A stretch of DNA of 13,530 bases, from positions 1-13,530 of the forward strand of contig JAWXBI010000027.1 of NCBI GenBank assembly GCA_034439915.1, written 5' to 3'. This document shows, piece after piece, positions 1-7,218 of this stretch (positions within the stretch are counted from its first letter, which is position 1; every line of letters starts with the position of its first letter). The DNA comes from JADJLQ01 sp034439915 (GTDB lineage Bacteria; Bacteroidota; Bacteroidia; Chitinophagales; Saprospiraceae). The notes under the pieces were generated by a model. That model did no database searches. It worked only from the letters and a program-made list of their open reading frames with translations, and was not told where the DNA came from. The translations under genes and the position numbers were made by a program.

Positions 1-453
1 ACTGTGATCGCTGGTTTCCCACTTCAAACCCTGATACGTGACCTCGCCGGATCGTTTTGTCCAATCGGATGCCAGCAATACATAACGATTGTTGATGTTA
101 GGGTTGGGTCCGAACATTAAAAAATTATCTGCTTTATTTCCGACCTCAAAACTGACAGCGAGGCGGTTTTCTTTTGGGGTGAATAATAAAACGCCTGGTG
201 TCCCTTTTTTAAACCTAACAACCTCGTATCGGCTGCCGTCGATTATTTTGATCTGGCCATCTGTGATCTCGGCTTTGCCCTGACTGGTCTTCCTGCGCAG
301 GACAATATCATCACTTAAATAAAACTGGACTCGTTTGAGATCGGACTCCTGCCAATCGTACTTTTCATGCAGGCGTTGGGTATAGGGACTAAGGGAGGGC
401 GCACAGGAAGTAAATAAAACACTAAAAGTAAATAGGCAGTACAATAGTTTCAT
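1..453 (-). CDS. Putative lipoprotein, N-terminal 151 residues only (runs off the left edge)
   Basis: An open frame with no stop runs from an ATG at 453 to the window edge, giving 151 residues of a longer protein. It begins MKLLYCLFTFSVLFTSCAPS: a short hydrophobic leader ending in a lipobox (LFTSC), so Cys17 is the likely lipidated residue and the protein should be anchored in the inner or outer membrane facing the periplasm. The mature part is hydrophilic, with alternating beta-like stretches (VQFYLSDDIVLRRK, AEITDGQIKIIDGSRYEVVRFKKGTPGVLL). I recognise no domain with confidence. It lies 138 bp downstream of tadA on the same strand, so it may be the last gene of an oxyR-tadA transcript or have its own promoter in that gap. 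The leader, lipobox and continuous frame make it very likely real; its function is unknown. Confidence 0.8.
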   Translation of the reverse strand, partial: MKLLYCLFTFSVLFTSCAPSLSPYTQRLHEKYDWQESDLKRVQFYLSDDIVLRRKTSQGKAEITDGQIKIIDGSRYEVVRFKKGTPGVLLFTPKENRLAVSFEVGNKADNFLMFGPNPNINNRYVLLASDWTKRSGEVTYQGLKWETSDHS

Positions 454-591
454 AACGTTTAATAAGTTTGATGCTCTACAAAATAGACTGTCTGGATCGG
501 AATTAGTACATCTTTTAATACTTTTTAACGCATGGATTAACCTTAATTTAAGTTTAAGACCCAAATTTTACGGATAACGACCTATTGATGC

Positions 592-1029
592 TCACAGTCG
601 TCTTTTGTCTTTAAAAAATGATTTTAGCAGCAGGCTGCTTTCCTCCTCCATCAGCCCATATTCCAGAACGGTTTTGGGATGTAAAATTTTACGACTGAAT
701 TTCATAAATCCATTTTTATCATCAGCTGCGCCATATACCACTCTCCCCAGTTGTGCCCATTTCATGGCCCCCGCGCACATAACGCAGGGTTCCAGCGTAA
801 CATAAAGAGTACAGCCTTCCAGGTACTTTGCGCTGAGGTATTCAAAACCTGCACTTAATGCAATCATTTCGGCATGAGCCGTGCTGTCATACAATTGTTC
901 TGTCCTGTTGTGGCCTCTGCCAATAACTCGCTGATCACAAACCAATACGGCTCCAATGGGCACTTCATCGGCTTCATAGGCCATCTTAGCCTGTTCCAGT
1001 GCTTTTTCCATAAAATATTGATCCGTCAT
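592..1029 (-). CDS. tadA: tRNA-specific adenosine deaminase TadA
   Basis: A 145-residue cytidine/deoxycytidylate-deaminase-fold enzyme. TadA deaminates adenosine 34 of tRNA-Arg(ACG) to inosine, letting one tRNA read CGU, CGC and CGA; it works as a cytoplasmic dimer. The zinc site is intact: HAE at residues 52-54 (His52 ligand, Glu54 proton shuttle) and PCxxC at 81-85 (Cys82 and Cys85). The substrate-side motifs VPIGAVLV (23-30), GHNR (39-42) and VVYGAADDKNG are those of TadA rather than of guanine or cytosine deaminases. The length is normal. The ATG at 1029 lies 22 bp after the oxyR stop on the same strand, so the two are probably co-transcribed; no Shine-Dalgarno sequence is visible, as is usual in Bacteroidota. 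Nothing in the protein is odd. Pairing with oxyR is probably positional rather than functional. Confidence 0.96.
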   Translation of the reverse strand: MTDQYFMEKALEQAKMAYEADEVPIGAVLVCDQRVIGRGHNRTEQLYDSTAHAEMIALSAGFEYLSAKYLEGCTLYVTLEPCVMCAGAMKWAQLGRVVYGAADDKNGFMKFSRKILHPKTVLEYGLMEEESSLLLKSFFKDKRRL

Positions 1030-1051
1030 GGCAAATGAAAGGCTAAATTAA

Positions 1052-1993
1052 TCAGTCTATTTCGACAATCCGCAGCCCTTTTAGGTTCGAGGGCACTTTG
1101 GTGGATATCAAATTCATGATACTGTTTTTCATTTGTTTCATGAGTTTTGTTTTGGGATTGTTTTGATGGTAAACTATGCTGATCTCCCTTACCGGTTGTG
1201 GAGCATTAAATGGCCTGATATGTGACCTTTGGGCCCTGCTTAGACCTAAGGTAGTGAGCTTAGGAATAATCGTTATGCCTCCGCAATGATCTACCAGGTT
1301 TATTAGCGTTTCAATACTGCCGGCCCGGTAATGAAATTGAATCTTGTTGGTATGGTCTTCCTGCAATTGACAAATATTGATCAATTGATTTCGCATACAA
1401 TGACCCTCCTCCAGCAACCAAAGGTGTTCAGGATTGATGTGTTCAGGTAAGACATATTTTTTATTTGGCAGGTGTTCAGAAGAAGCAGCATAGACCAAAA
1501 ACTCTTCGTAGAATAATTTTTCCTCCAGGATACCCGGTTCGTTTAATGGGGTAGCACATAGGCCAACATCGAGATCACCTTTTTTGAGTTGTTCAATGAT
1601 ATCATCCGTGATCAGGTCTTTGATGTCGACCCGGAGTAAAGGGAACTGGGCACAAAGAGGTTTGATAAATAAAGGCAAGAGGTAAGGGGCCAGGGTGGGG
1701 ATTATACCTATTTTGACTTCCCCGAAAACATCTCCCCTGATTTCTGCCGCTTTGGATTGTAAGAGTTTGGTCTCCACCAGTATGCGTTGGGTTTGATCGA
1801 TTAAAACCTGGCCATGTGGGGTTACCGATATGGGCAATTTGCTCCGGTCAAAAAGCAATACGCCCAATTCATGCTCCAGTTTTTTAATCATCATACTTAA
1901 GGTGGCCTGGGTGACAAAACAGGCGGCTGCGGCTTTGCTAAAACTTTTTTCTCTGGCGAGGGCTATCGCATATTCCAATTGCTGAAGATTCAT
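1052..1993 (-). CDS. oxyR: Hydrogen-peroxide-sensing LysR-type regulator, OxyR
   Basis: A 313-residue LysR-family transcription factor. The N-terminal winged helix-turn-helix spans about residues 1-60 (MNLQQLEYAIAL, AAAACFVTQATLSMMIKKLE), followed by a linker helix and a two-lobed effector domain. The key sign is LLEEGHCMRNQLINIC: two cysteines nine residues apart, in the setting of the E. coli OxyR redox pair (GHCLRDQ...C). Counted from the ATG at 1993 they fall at 199 and 208, the same numbers as in E. coli. These form the disulfide that activates OxyR. A TTG three codons upstream (2002) would also be open, but the ATG gives the canonical LysR N-terminus and is preferred. The gene is divergent from katA across 106 bp, the standard arrangement for a regulator controlling catalase, and is followed closely by tadA. 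Confidence 0.95.
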   Translation of the reverse strand: MNLQQLEYAIALAREKSFSKAAAACFVTQATLSMMIKKLEHELGVLLFDRSKLPISVTPHGQVLIDQTQRILVETKLLQSKAAEIRGDVFGEVKIGIIPTLAPYLLPLFIKPLCAQFPLLRVDIKDLITDDIIEQLKKGDLDVGLCATPLNEPGILEEKLFYEEFLVYAASSEHLPNKKYVLPEHINPEHLWLLEEGHCMRNQLINICQLQEDHTNKIQFHYRAGSIETLINLVDHCGGITIIPKLTTLGLSRAQRSHIRPFNAPQPVREISIVYHQNNPKTKLMKQMKNSIMNLISTKVPSNLKGLRIVEID

Positions 1994-2099
1994 AGATATC
2001 AATAATAACTATACTAATATAGAAAGTATTGATTTGATTTATATTGCGTAAAACGTTAATTTTAGGGTTTTAATCCAAATTCAAATCCAAATCCAAATT
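1994..2099. promoter_or_regulatory. Shared oxyR-katA divergent control region
   Basis: All signals for both genes must lie in these 106 bp or inside the genes. At 2009-2022 is a perfect dyad CTATA-N4-TATAG. Its ATAG/CTAT half-sites are like those of OxyR operators, but the spacing (CTAT-N6-ATAG) is one base short of the E. coli consensus and I do not find the outer pair of half-sites. For katA, a TTTG at 2033-2036 and TAATTTTA at 2057-2064, 20 bp apart, approximate the Bacteroidota -33/-7 promoter (TTTG, about 19 bp, TAnnTTTG), with one mismatch in the -7 box. The regulatory role is inferred from gene layout; the individual boxes are tentative. Confidence 0.5.
2075..2098 (+). repeat. Tandem hexamer repeat (CCAAAT x4) abutting the katA start codon
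   Basis: Four head-to-tail hexamers, CCAAAT, TCAAAT, CCAAAT, CCAAAT, fill the katA 5' leader and end one base before the ATG at 2100. There is no Shine-Dalgarno sequence; the leader is unstructured and A-rich, which can help initiation in Bacteroidota. Being a short tandem repeat, it could change length in six-base steps by slippage, altering leader length but not reading frame. Confidence 0.85.
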
Positions 2100-3617
2100 A
2101 TGTCTGAAAAAAATAAAGGCAGGAAACTCACTACTGCCTCGGGTAAACCCTATACGGAAAATGAAAATACCATGAGTGTAGGTGCAAGAGGCCCTTTGCT
2201 TCTTCAGGATTTTATCCTTCATGAAAAAATGGCCCACTTCAACAGGGAACGTATCCCGGAGCGTGTAGTGCATGCCAAGGGTACGGGAGCCTTCGGGACT
2301 TTTACAGTGACCCACGATGTCAGCCAATTTACCCGGGCTAAAATGTTTAATCAGATAGGGAAACAAACCAAACTGTTTATACGGTTTAGCACAGTAGGTG
2401 GAGAGAAGGGCTCAGCGGATACCGAAAGGGATCCCAGAGGTTTTGCTTTAAAATTTTATACAGAAGACGGCAATTGGGATCTGGTCGGAAACAACACCCC
2501 GGTATTTTTTATCAAAGACCCTAAAAAATTCGGTGATTTTATCCATACCCAAAAAAGGGATCCTCGCACCAATTGTAAAAGCCCTACCATGATGTGGGAT
2601 TTTTGGAGTTTAAATCCAGAGTCTCTGCACCAGGTCATGATCCTCATGAGTGATCGCGGCACCCCGCATGGATATCGAGCCATGCATGGTTTCGGCAGCC
2701 ACACCTATAGCCTGATCAATGGCCAGAATGAAAAAGTATGGGTCAAGTTCCATTTCAAAACCCAAACCGGTATAAAAAACTTTACCAATGATGAGGCTGG
2801 AGAAATGAAGGGCAAGGACCCTGATTTTGCGCAGCGCGATCTGGTGGAAGCTATCGATCGAAAAGAGTTTCCGAAATGGGTCCTGAAAATCCAGGTGATG
2901 ACTGTTGCCCAGGCAATGGAATTTCCTTTCAACCCCTTTGACCTCACCAAAGTTTGGCCTCACGGGGATTTTCCGTTGCATGAAGTAGGGGTTATGGAGT
3001 TGAATCAAATACCGAAAAATTATTTTGCGGACGTTGAACAATCGGCCTTTGCACCGGCCCACGTGGTGGATGGGATCGGGTATTCGCCGGATAAAATGTT
3101 ACAGGGGCGTTTGTTGTCCTATCCGGATGCACATCGATACAGATTGGGAGTAAACTACGAACAAATCCCGGTCAATAAATGCCCGTATATGGTTGCCAAT
3201 TATGAAAGAGACGGCAAGATGCGGGTAGATGACAATGGGAACAGCGACCCGAATTATTTCCCAAATAGTTTTGATGACATTTACTCCGACCCCCAATACA
3301 ATGAATTACCGATGGAAATGGACAGTACGTTGGCGGATTGGTTTGACCGCAATGGGGCGGGTGACGATGACCATTATACCCAACCGGGATTATTATTTTC
3401 CAAGGCCATGAACGATTATGATCGGCATAATCTGGTATCTAATATTGTCGGTGCCATGAGTGGAATCACCGGACCCAAAAAAGATTTAATTATCAACAGG
3501 CAATTATGTCATTTTTTCCGGGCAAATGTTAATTTAGGAACTGCCGTTGCCAAAGGATTGGGTGTCGATGTCGAAGCAGTAATGGCTTCCATGAAACACG
3601 AACCGGCATTGAACTGA
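2100..3617 (+). CDS. katA: Monofunctional heme catalase
   Basis: A complete 505-residue catalase that dismutates hydrogen peroxide to water and oxygen in the cytoplasm, normally as a heme b tetramer. The catalytic residues are spaced exactly as in bovine liver catalase (His74, Asn147, Tyr357): distal His58 in RERIPERVVHAKGTGAFG, Asn131 in WDLVGNNTPVFF, and proximal heme-ligand Tyr341 in LLSYPDAHRYRLG. RFSTVGGEKGSADTERDPRGFA is the usual core signature. At about 500 residues it is a small-subunit catalase, without the C-terminal flavodoxin-like domain of large-subunit enzymes. There is no signal peptide. The start is fixed by the family N-terminus (LTTASGKPYTENENTMSVGARGP). It is divergent from oxyR and so probably peroxide-inducible. 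A strong hairpin terminator follows 47 bp after the stop. Bacteroides catalases are often called katB; the letter is only a label here. Confidence 0.97.
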   Translation: MSEKNKGRKLTTASGKPYTENENTMSVGARGPLLLQDFILHEKMAHFNRERIPERVVHAKGTGAFGTFTVTHDVSQFTRAKMFNQIGKQTKLFIRFSTVGGEKGSADTERDPRGFALKFYTEDGNWDLVGNNTPVFFIKDPKKFGDFIHTQKRDPRTNCKSPTMMWDFWSLNPESLHQVMILMSDRGTPHGYRAMHGFGSHTYSLINGQNEKVWVKFHFKTQTGIKNFTNDEAGEMKGKDPDFAQRDLVEAIDRKEFPKWVLKIQVMTVAQAMEFPFNPFDLTKVWPHGDFPLHEVGVMELNQIPKNYFADVEQSAFAPAHVVDGIGYSPDKMLQGRLLSYPDAHRYRLGVNYEQIPVNKCPYMVANYERDGKMRVDDNGNSDPNYFPNSFDDIYSDPQYNELPMEMDSTLADWFDRNGAGDDDHYTQPGLLFSKAMNDYDRHNLVSNIVGAMSGITGPKKDLIINRQLCHFFRANVNLGTAVAKGLGVDVEAVMASMKHEPALN

Positions 3618-3663
3618 TCTGCCGACGACTCGCTAAATCTGAAAAGACTCGCTCTGTTATAAA

Positions 3664-3693
3664 AAAGGCTCTTCAGTATGCTGAAGAGCCTTT
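3664..3693. terminator. Bidirectional intrinsic terminator between katA and pspC
   Basis: A perfect 13-bp stem (AAAGGCTCTTCAG at 3664-3676 with CTGAAGAGCCTTT at 3681-3693) around a 4-base loop. On the minus strand the stem is followed by a run of six T, counting stem T's; on the plus strand it ends in TTTAATTAAT. It sits between convergent genes and should end katA on one strand and padR-pspC on the other. Confidence 0.9.
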
Positions 3694-3724
3694 AATTAAT
3701 ATAATATAGACCAATCTAAATATT

Positions 3725-5395
3725 TCAGTTCTGATTTTCTTCTTTAATAATTTCACGAACTTCTTCAACGGTTTTTACATTTTCCTCTATGGCTTTTTTG
3801 ACCGCTTCGTGTACCTCGCCCAATGGTTTTTCTACCTGATTATCGAGTTCGGGACAGATCAAACCGTTTTTGGTCATAGTCCACAATTTTCCGGACATGT
3901 TCCATGGATAGTCTTTGGTTTCATCTTTACGACCATCGACCGGATATACCTGTTCTCCTATTTTTACGCTTTTACCTACGGGAACGGAGACAAAAATGGA
4001 TACATGTTGATTCCGCATTTTTTCGTTTTGCTCCAGTTCAAAATAATTGTTTACAAATAAGGTATTGCCGTCGATACGGGTTACATCATGAATGGTCTGG
4101 GCCCTTGACCTGGCCTCACGGCTGTTACTGCCTGAGGCAATATTGCTTTGAGTAATATGGAACTGGTTGTCTTCAGATTCCTGGATATGCACCGGTATCT
4201 TTGGCAATACGATGCGGCGGTCTTCAATCCAGGCTTCTCCAAATAAGGTAAAGATGTCTGATCTTTCTTTTTTATCTCCCAATTCAATATTGAGAATATC
4301 CGATTTGAGCTCACCCTCAAAAATGCTTTGGGTTATTTCTTCATCATTGCTGAATTGACGGGCTGTATTGATTCCAAATAAGGCTCCACCCATCAAGTTC
4401 AATACCCATAATCCACCAAGGCCAGCTGCGAGGGATCTGGGCAGTCGGGTTCCGTTATACATACGGGCAAACAAAAAGATCACAAAAACAAGGGGGATGA
4501 TACCCAGAAAAAACAGATTCATCATGGCCAATGCGGACATTGGTCGAATCCCGGGGATAAAATAAGGGGCGTACGGCCAGAGGACGGACCATCCGAAAAT
4601 CAAACCAACGATGAAAAAACATAAAAATATGATGCTGATGACAGCCGCTATTTTTAAAATTACAGGAACGATATGGTGAAGGATGTTTCCGATAAAATGA
4701 AATATACTGTTTAGGATATTGGCCCCTGTTTCCATACCTTTGCCAGCTGTTGACATACTGGCATTCCATTGTTTTTTAGTTTCCGGGTCGATAGGACCGC
4801 TAAACTCATTGGATAAATGTTCGATTTCATCCTGGATTTTTTTGGCAATCGATTGATAATCGATGGGTTCACCTTTCATAGCCAGCCGGTCGGCAGCGGA
4901 ACTCGCTTTAGGCATAATGATCCCCAGGATAATATAAAGCGGAAGTCCAATGCCTCCTCCGAATATCATCAGGCCAAATATCAACCTCACCCATACCGGG
5001 TCCTGGATACCAAAATAAGCTGCTATACCGCTACATACTCCAGATATGATTTTGTCGTCCGGATCTCTGAATAATCTTCGTCCGGAACGGTCTTTTTTAG
5101 GACGATCGGGGTCAATAATTTTTTCATCAATCGGGTCGGCACCGAATTCTTCCGGTGTGCCCATGATGGCAATCACTTCTTTTACCTCCCGAAGGTTAAC
5201 AATCGACTTTGCCTGCATCCTTTCATTCAGGAGCTCTGCCAGCCGGCTTTCTATATCATTGATGATTTCCTCACAACCGGCTGAGGCTTTAAAGTGTTTC
5301 CGGAGGCTGCGGATATAGGCATGCAGGTATTCAAAAGCATCTTCATCGACAGTATATGGATGCCCTCCGAGATTTATGGTATGAATTTTATTCAT
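3725..5395 (-). CDS. PspC-domain multipass membrane protein
   Basis: A 556-residue inner-membrane protein. Residues 1-90 form a soluble helical N-terminal domain (HPYTVDEDAFEYLHAYIRSL, IESRLAELLNE, IMGTPEEFG) typical of Bacteroidota PspC proteins. The PspC domain follows at about 106-163 (RRLFRDPDDKIISGVCSGIAAYFGIQDPVWVRL, then a glycine-rich membrane helix at 136-161). Three more hydrophobic segments lie near 243-270, 287-310 and 322-345. The last 200 residues are a soluble, probably periplasmic beta-rich domain, ending in a charged helical tail (HEAVKKAIEENVKTVEEVREIIKEENQ). Classical PspC is a short envelope-stress sensor; this long form is common in Bacteroidota next to PadR, and its exact role is not established. 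The ATG overlaps the padR stop as TAATG, so translation is probably coupled. Confidence 0.9.
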   Translation of the reverse strand: MNKIHTINLGGHPYTVDEDAFEYLHAYIRSLRKHFKASAGCEEIINDIESRLAELLNERMQAKSIVNLREVKEVIAIMGTPEEFGADPIDEKIIDPDRPKKDRSGRRLFRDPDDKIISGVCSGIAAYFGIQDPVWVRLIFGLMIFGGGIGLPLYIILGIIMPKASSAADRLAMKGEPIDYQSIAKKIQDEIEHLSNEFSGPIDPETKKQWNASMSTAGKGMETGANILNSIFHFIGNILHHIVPVILKIAAVISIIFLCFFIVGLIFGWSVLWPYAPYFIPGIRPMSALAMMNLFFLGIIPLVFVIFLFARMYNGTRLPRSLAAGLGGLWVLNLMGGALFGINTARQFSNDEEITQSIFEGELKSDILNIELGDKKERSDIFTLFGEAWIEDRRIVLPKIPVHIQESEDNQFHITQSNIASGSNSREARSRAQTIHDVTRIDGNTLFVNNYFELEQNEKMRNQHVSIFVSVPVGKSVKIGEQVYPVDGRKDETKDYPWNMSGKLWTMTKNGLICPELDNQVEKPLGEVHEAVKKAIEENVKTVEEVREIIKEENQN

Positions 5396-5739
5396 TATTG
5401 ATTGTTTGTAGTTTGATTAACACTATTTACCAATTCTTTCCAGGATTGATGCAGCTCCTGGTAGAGCTGTTTTCCGTATTCGGTGATCTGATAATATTTT
5501 CTGGGTGGTCCTGACCGGGATTCCTGCCAGTTGTACTCCAGATAACCTGCATCCTTTAAGCGGTTGAGCAAAGGATATAATGTACCTTCTACCACGATGA
5601 GCTCCGAGGCTTTCAATCTTTTTATTATGTCAGATGGATAGACCGGTTGTTCATGAATGATAGCAAGGATGCAAAGCTCCAAAACCCCTTTGCGGAGCTG
5701 GGCTTTACTGTTGGTGATATTGACTGTATTTCCATCCAT
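5395..5739 (-). CDS. PadR-family transcriptional regulator
   Basis: A 114-residue winged-helix repressor. The PadR core is clear: KGVLELCILAIIHEQPVYPSDIIKRLK, then the recognition region VVEGTLYPLLNRLKDAGYLEYNWQESRSGPPRKYYQITEYGKQLYQEL, including the wing motif GPPRKYY. It has only a short C-terminal helix, so it belongs to the small PadR-s2 type, which dimerises through that helix. The gene is first in a two-gene unit with the pspC-domain gene and overlaps it by one base (TAATG). In this arrangement the regulator normally represses its own operon, and a candidate operator lies just upstream. No other in-frame ATG is available near the N-terminus, and the alignment with family members supports the chosen start. 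Its ligand or signal cannot be read from sequence. Confidence 0.94.
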   Translation of the reverse strand: MDGNTVNITNSKAQLRKGVLELCILAIIHEQPVYPSDIIKRLKASELIVVEGTLYPLLNRLKDAGYLEYNWQESRSGPPRKYYQITEYGKQLYQELHQSWKELVNSVNQTTNNQ

Positions 5740-5743
5740 GGCA

Positions 5744-5786
5744 CAAATATATATGCTAAAACAGATATCTTGCTATACATAGTACT
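5744..5786 (-). promoter_or_regulatory. Candidate padR promoter and autorepressor operator
   Basis: Read on the minus strand, a TATATTTG at 5751-5744 matches the Bacteroidota -7 box TAnnTTTG, but it is only four bases from the ATG, implying an almost leaderless mRNA. Just upstream, 5763-5786 reads AGTACTATGTAT then AGCAAGATATCT, containing the dyad CTAT-GT-ATAG (5773-5782). From memory it resembles the AGTACT...GCA-type dyads seen before padR-pspC genes in this phylum, though the right half is degenerate. Overlap of operator and promoter would suit autorepression. Tentative. Confidence 0.35.
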
Positions 5787-5956
5787 AAAATAAAAATAGA
5801 TCCTGTTTAAACACATATGATATTGTGTTAAAAAACAGTAGTATAAAAATATAATTAAATGTAATATATAAAAGCTAAATGCTTTTAATCCGGCTTTTGA
5901 TCAATAAAAACCGTAATCCAATAAGGAAAAAATTGACTTTTGTCGAATAAATGGGA

Positions 5957-6057
5957 AGGTTGAGGTTGAGCCCCGAAACTTCGGGGGAGGTTGAGGTTGA
6001 TCAATCGTACTCAATCGATCGTAACTCGATCCGACTACTCGGATCAATCGTCAATCG
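5957..6057. repeat. REP-like block: direct repeats with two perfect hairpins
   Basis: The 13-mer AGGTTGAGGTTGA occurs at 5957-5969 and 5988-6000, each made of two GGTTGA units. Between them is a perfect 7-bp hairpin, CCCCGAA-AC-TTCGGGG (5971-5986). A second perfect hairpin, GATCCGA-CTAC-TCGGATC, lies at 6028-6045. TCAATCG occurs four times (6001, 6011, 6044 and 6051). The block ends three bases before the stop codon of the minus-strand gene at 6061. Neither hairpin is followed by a T-run, so these are more like REP-type dispersed palindromes than an intrinsic terminator. Confidence 0.75.
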
Positions 6058-6060
6058 AAT

Positions 6061-6933
6061 CTACCATTTCAGCTTCTTATAATAATTGATATCGTATTCA
6101 AGGCTTTCAAAAGCGGATTTGCCATATTCTTCCTGTTCGATAAAAAAGTACTGCAGACCTGATTTTTTATAGTTTTTCAGCATGCCGGCAATATCAAGAC
6201 TGCCTTTTCCGAATTCAGTGCTTTTTTTCTCGGTAAGGTTCATATCCTTAAGATGCCAGAGAGGGAAACGCCCTGGAAATTGATTAAAATAATCCAGAGG
6301 TCTTTTTCCTGCTGCAATCACCCAACCCAGGTCAAGTTCCATATGCACCAGGTCAGCCTGGGTATTTTTAAGCAAGATATTGTATAGAATCTGGCCATCC
6401 ACCATGTCGAATTCATATTCGTGATTGTGATAACCAAACTTGATGCCCTTGTTTTTACATTGTTCACCGGCTTTATTAAAGGCATCGGCTACTTCGGTAT
6501 AATTGCTTACGGTCTGGCCTGAAGTCGGCATGGTAGAACAAATCAAATATTCCTGACCCGCTTCAGCGGCCTGGTCGATTGTTTTAAGCCATTCTTTATC
6601 GACATGCACGTGACCGCTGCGCAAGGACATACCCAGATCCATACAGGTCTGTTTCATTTCCTTTGGGCTCAAACCATAATACAAACCTTTTTGGGATCTG
6701 GCGCTTTCGATTTGGTTGTATCCCATTTTGGCCAGTTTGGCCAGGGTTCCTTTGGCATCCTGGTTCATTTCAACCCGGACGGAGTAGAACTGGACCCCTA
6801 TGTTTTTTCGCCGTTTAGGGATGGAAAAGGAATCAACATTCAAAACAGGGAGGGTCACAGCAGCTAAAGCAGTCTGATTTATAAATTTTCTTCGGGATAA
6901 CATCTGGTAAAGTTTATTCAAATTTAATGGCAT
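6061..6933 (-). CDS. Tat-exported sugar phosphate isomerase/epimerase-like TIM barrel
   Basis: A 290-residue protein of the xylose-isomerase-like (AP endonuclease 2) TIM-barrel superfamily. A twin-arginine leader is visible: SRRKFINQ at 13-20, followed by a hydrophobic stretch TALAAVTLPVL, so it is probably exported folded to the periplasm. The barrel begins at IGVQFYSVR (45-53). Candidate metal ligands sit where the family has them: the YHNHEYEF motif (168-175), Asp201 in MELDLGW, His227 in WHLKD and Glu266/Glu268 in FFIEQEE. Substrate unknown; relatives act on keto-sugars or inositols. The ATG at 6933 has a purine-rich AGAAGAAGA upstream and is used here; the ATG at 6903 would give a more typical Tat start (MLSRRKFI) but lacks any ribosome-binding signal. 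It stands alone on its strand, divergent from the TPR lipoprotein gene. Confidence 0.88.
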   Translation of the reverse strand: MPLNLNKLYQMLSRRKFINQTALAAVTLPVLNVDSFSIPKRRKNIGVQFYSVRVEMNQDAKGTLAKLAKMGYNQIESARSQKGLYYGLSPKEMKQTCMDLGMSLRSGHVHVDKEWLKTIDQAAEAGQEYLICSTMPTSGQTVSNYTEVADAFNKAGEQCKNKGIKFGYHNHEYEFDMVDGQILYNILLKNTQADLVHMELDLGWVIAAGKRPLDYFNQFPGRFPLWHLKDMNLTEKKSTEFGKGSLDIAGMLKNYKKSGLQYFFIEQEEYGKSAFESLEYDINYYKKLKW

Positions 6934-7218
6934 AAAACTTATCTTCTTCTATACTTTAGAGATAAATATAGAAAGGGACACATTTATACCGCAATATGCC
7001 ACATATTTATCCCGGATTACACTATTTCGATCTGGAGCCCGGGTTTTAAGAATTTAAAAAATTGGACAGGCTGAATAAAAGGGGCTGAGGAATTTCCCAT
7101 TCATTCCTTGAAATCTTAACCACCACTTCGCATAACTTCTGAGCTGGTTACGTTTGATTTTATATAAATTTAGAACCAGGCCGCTGAAGTACCACTTATT
7201 TTAAACTGGTTTAGCAGT

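Larger units (their letters stand above)
5740..6060. other. Intergenic gap between padR and the TIM-barrel gene
   Basis: A 321-bp region without a gene. The padR-proximal part (5740-5956) is AT-rich and holds only the candidate padR control signals; I see no ORF or RNA gene there. The remainder (5957-6057) is a block of direct repeats and hairpins annotated separately. Confidence 0.7.

Noticed and set aside
89..283. A 64-codon plus-strand ORF at the left edge
   Set aside because: It is antisense to the partial lipoprotein frame (1-453, minus), which has a signal peptide and lipobox and is the better coding call.
1994..2002. Upstream TTG start for oxyR
   Set aside because: It adds three residues before the canonical LysR N-terminus; the ATG at 1993 also puts the redox cysteines at 199 and 208.
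2610..3062. A 150-codon minus-strand ORF inside katA
   Set aside because: It lies antisense to strongly conserved catalase sequence and its product has no recognisable features; it is a shadow of katA codon use.
5971..5986. GC hairpin as an intrinsic terminator for the gene at 6061-6933
   Set aside because: No T-run follows the stem on either strand; the direct repeats around it point to a repeat element.
7153..7172. TTTG plus TAAATTTA as a Bacteroidota promoter for the TPR lipoprotein gene
   Set aside because: The two boxes are only 8 bp apart instead of about 19, so they cannot act as a -33/-7 pair.
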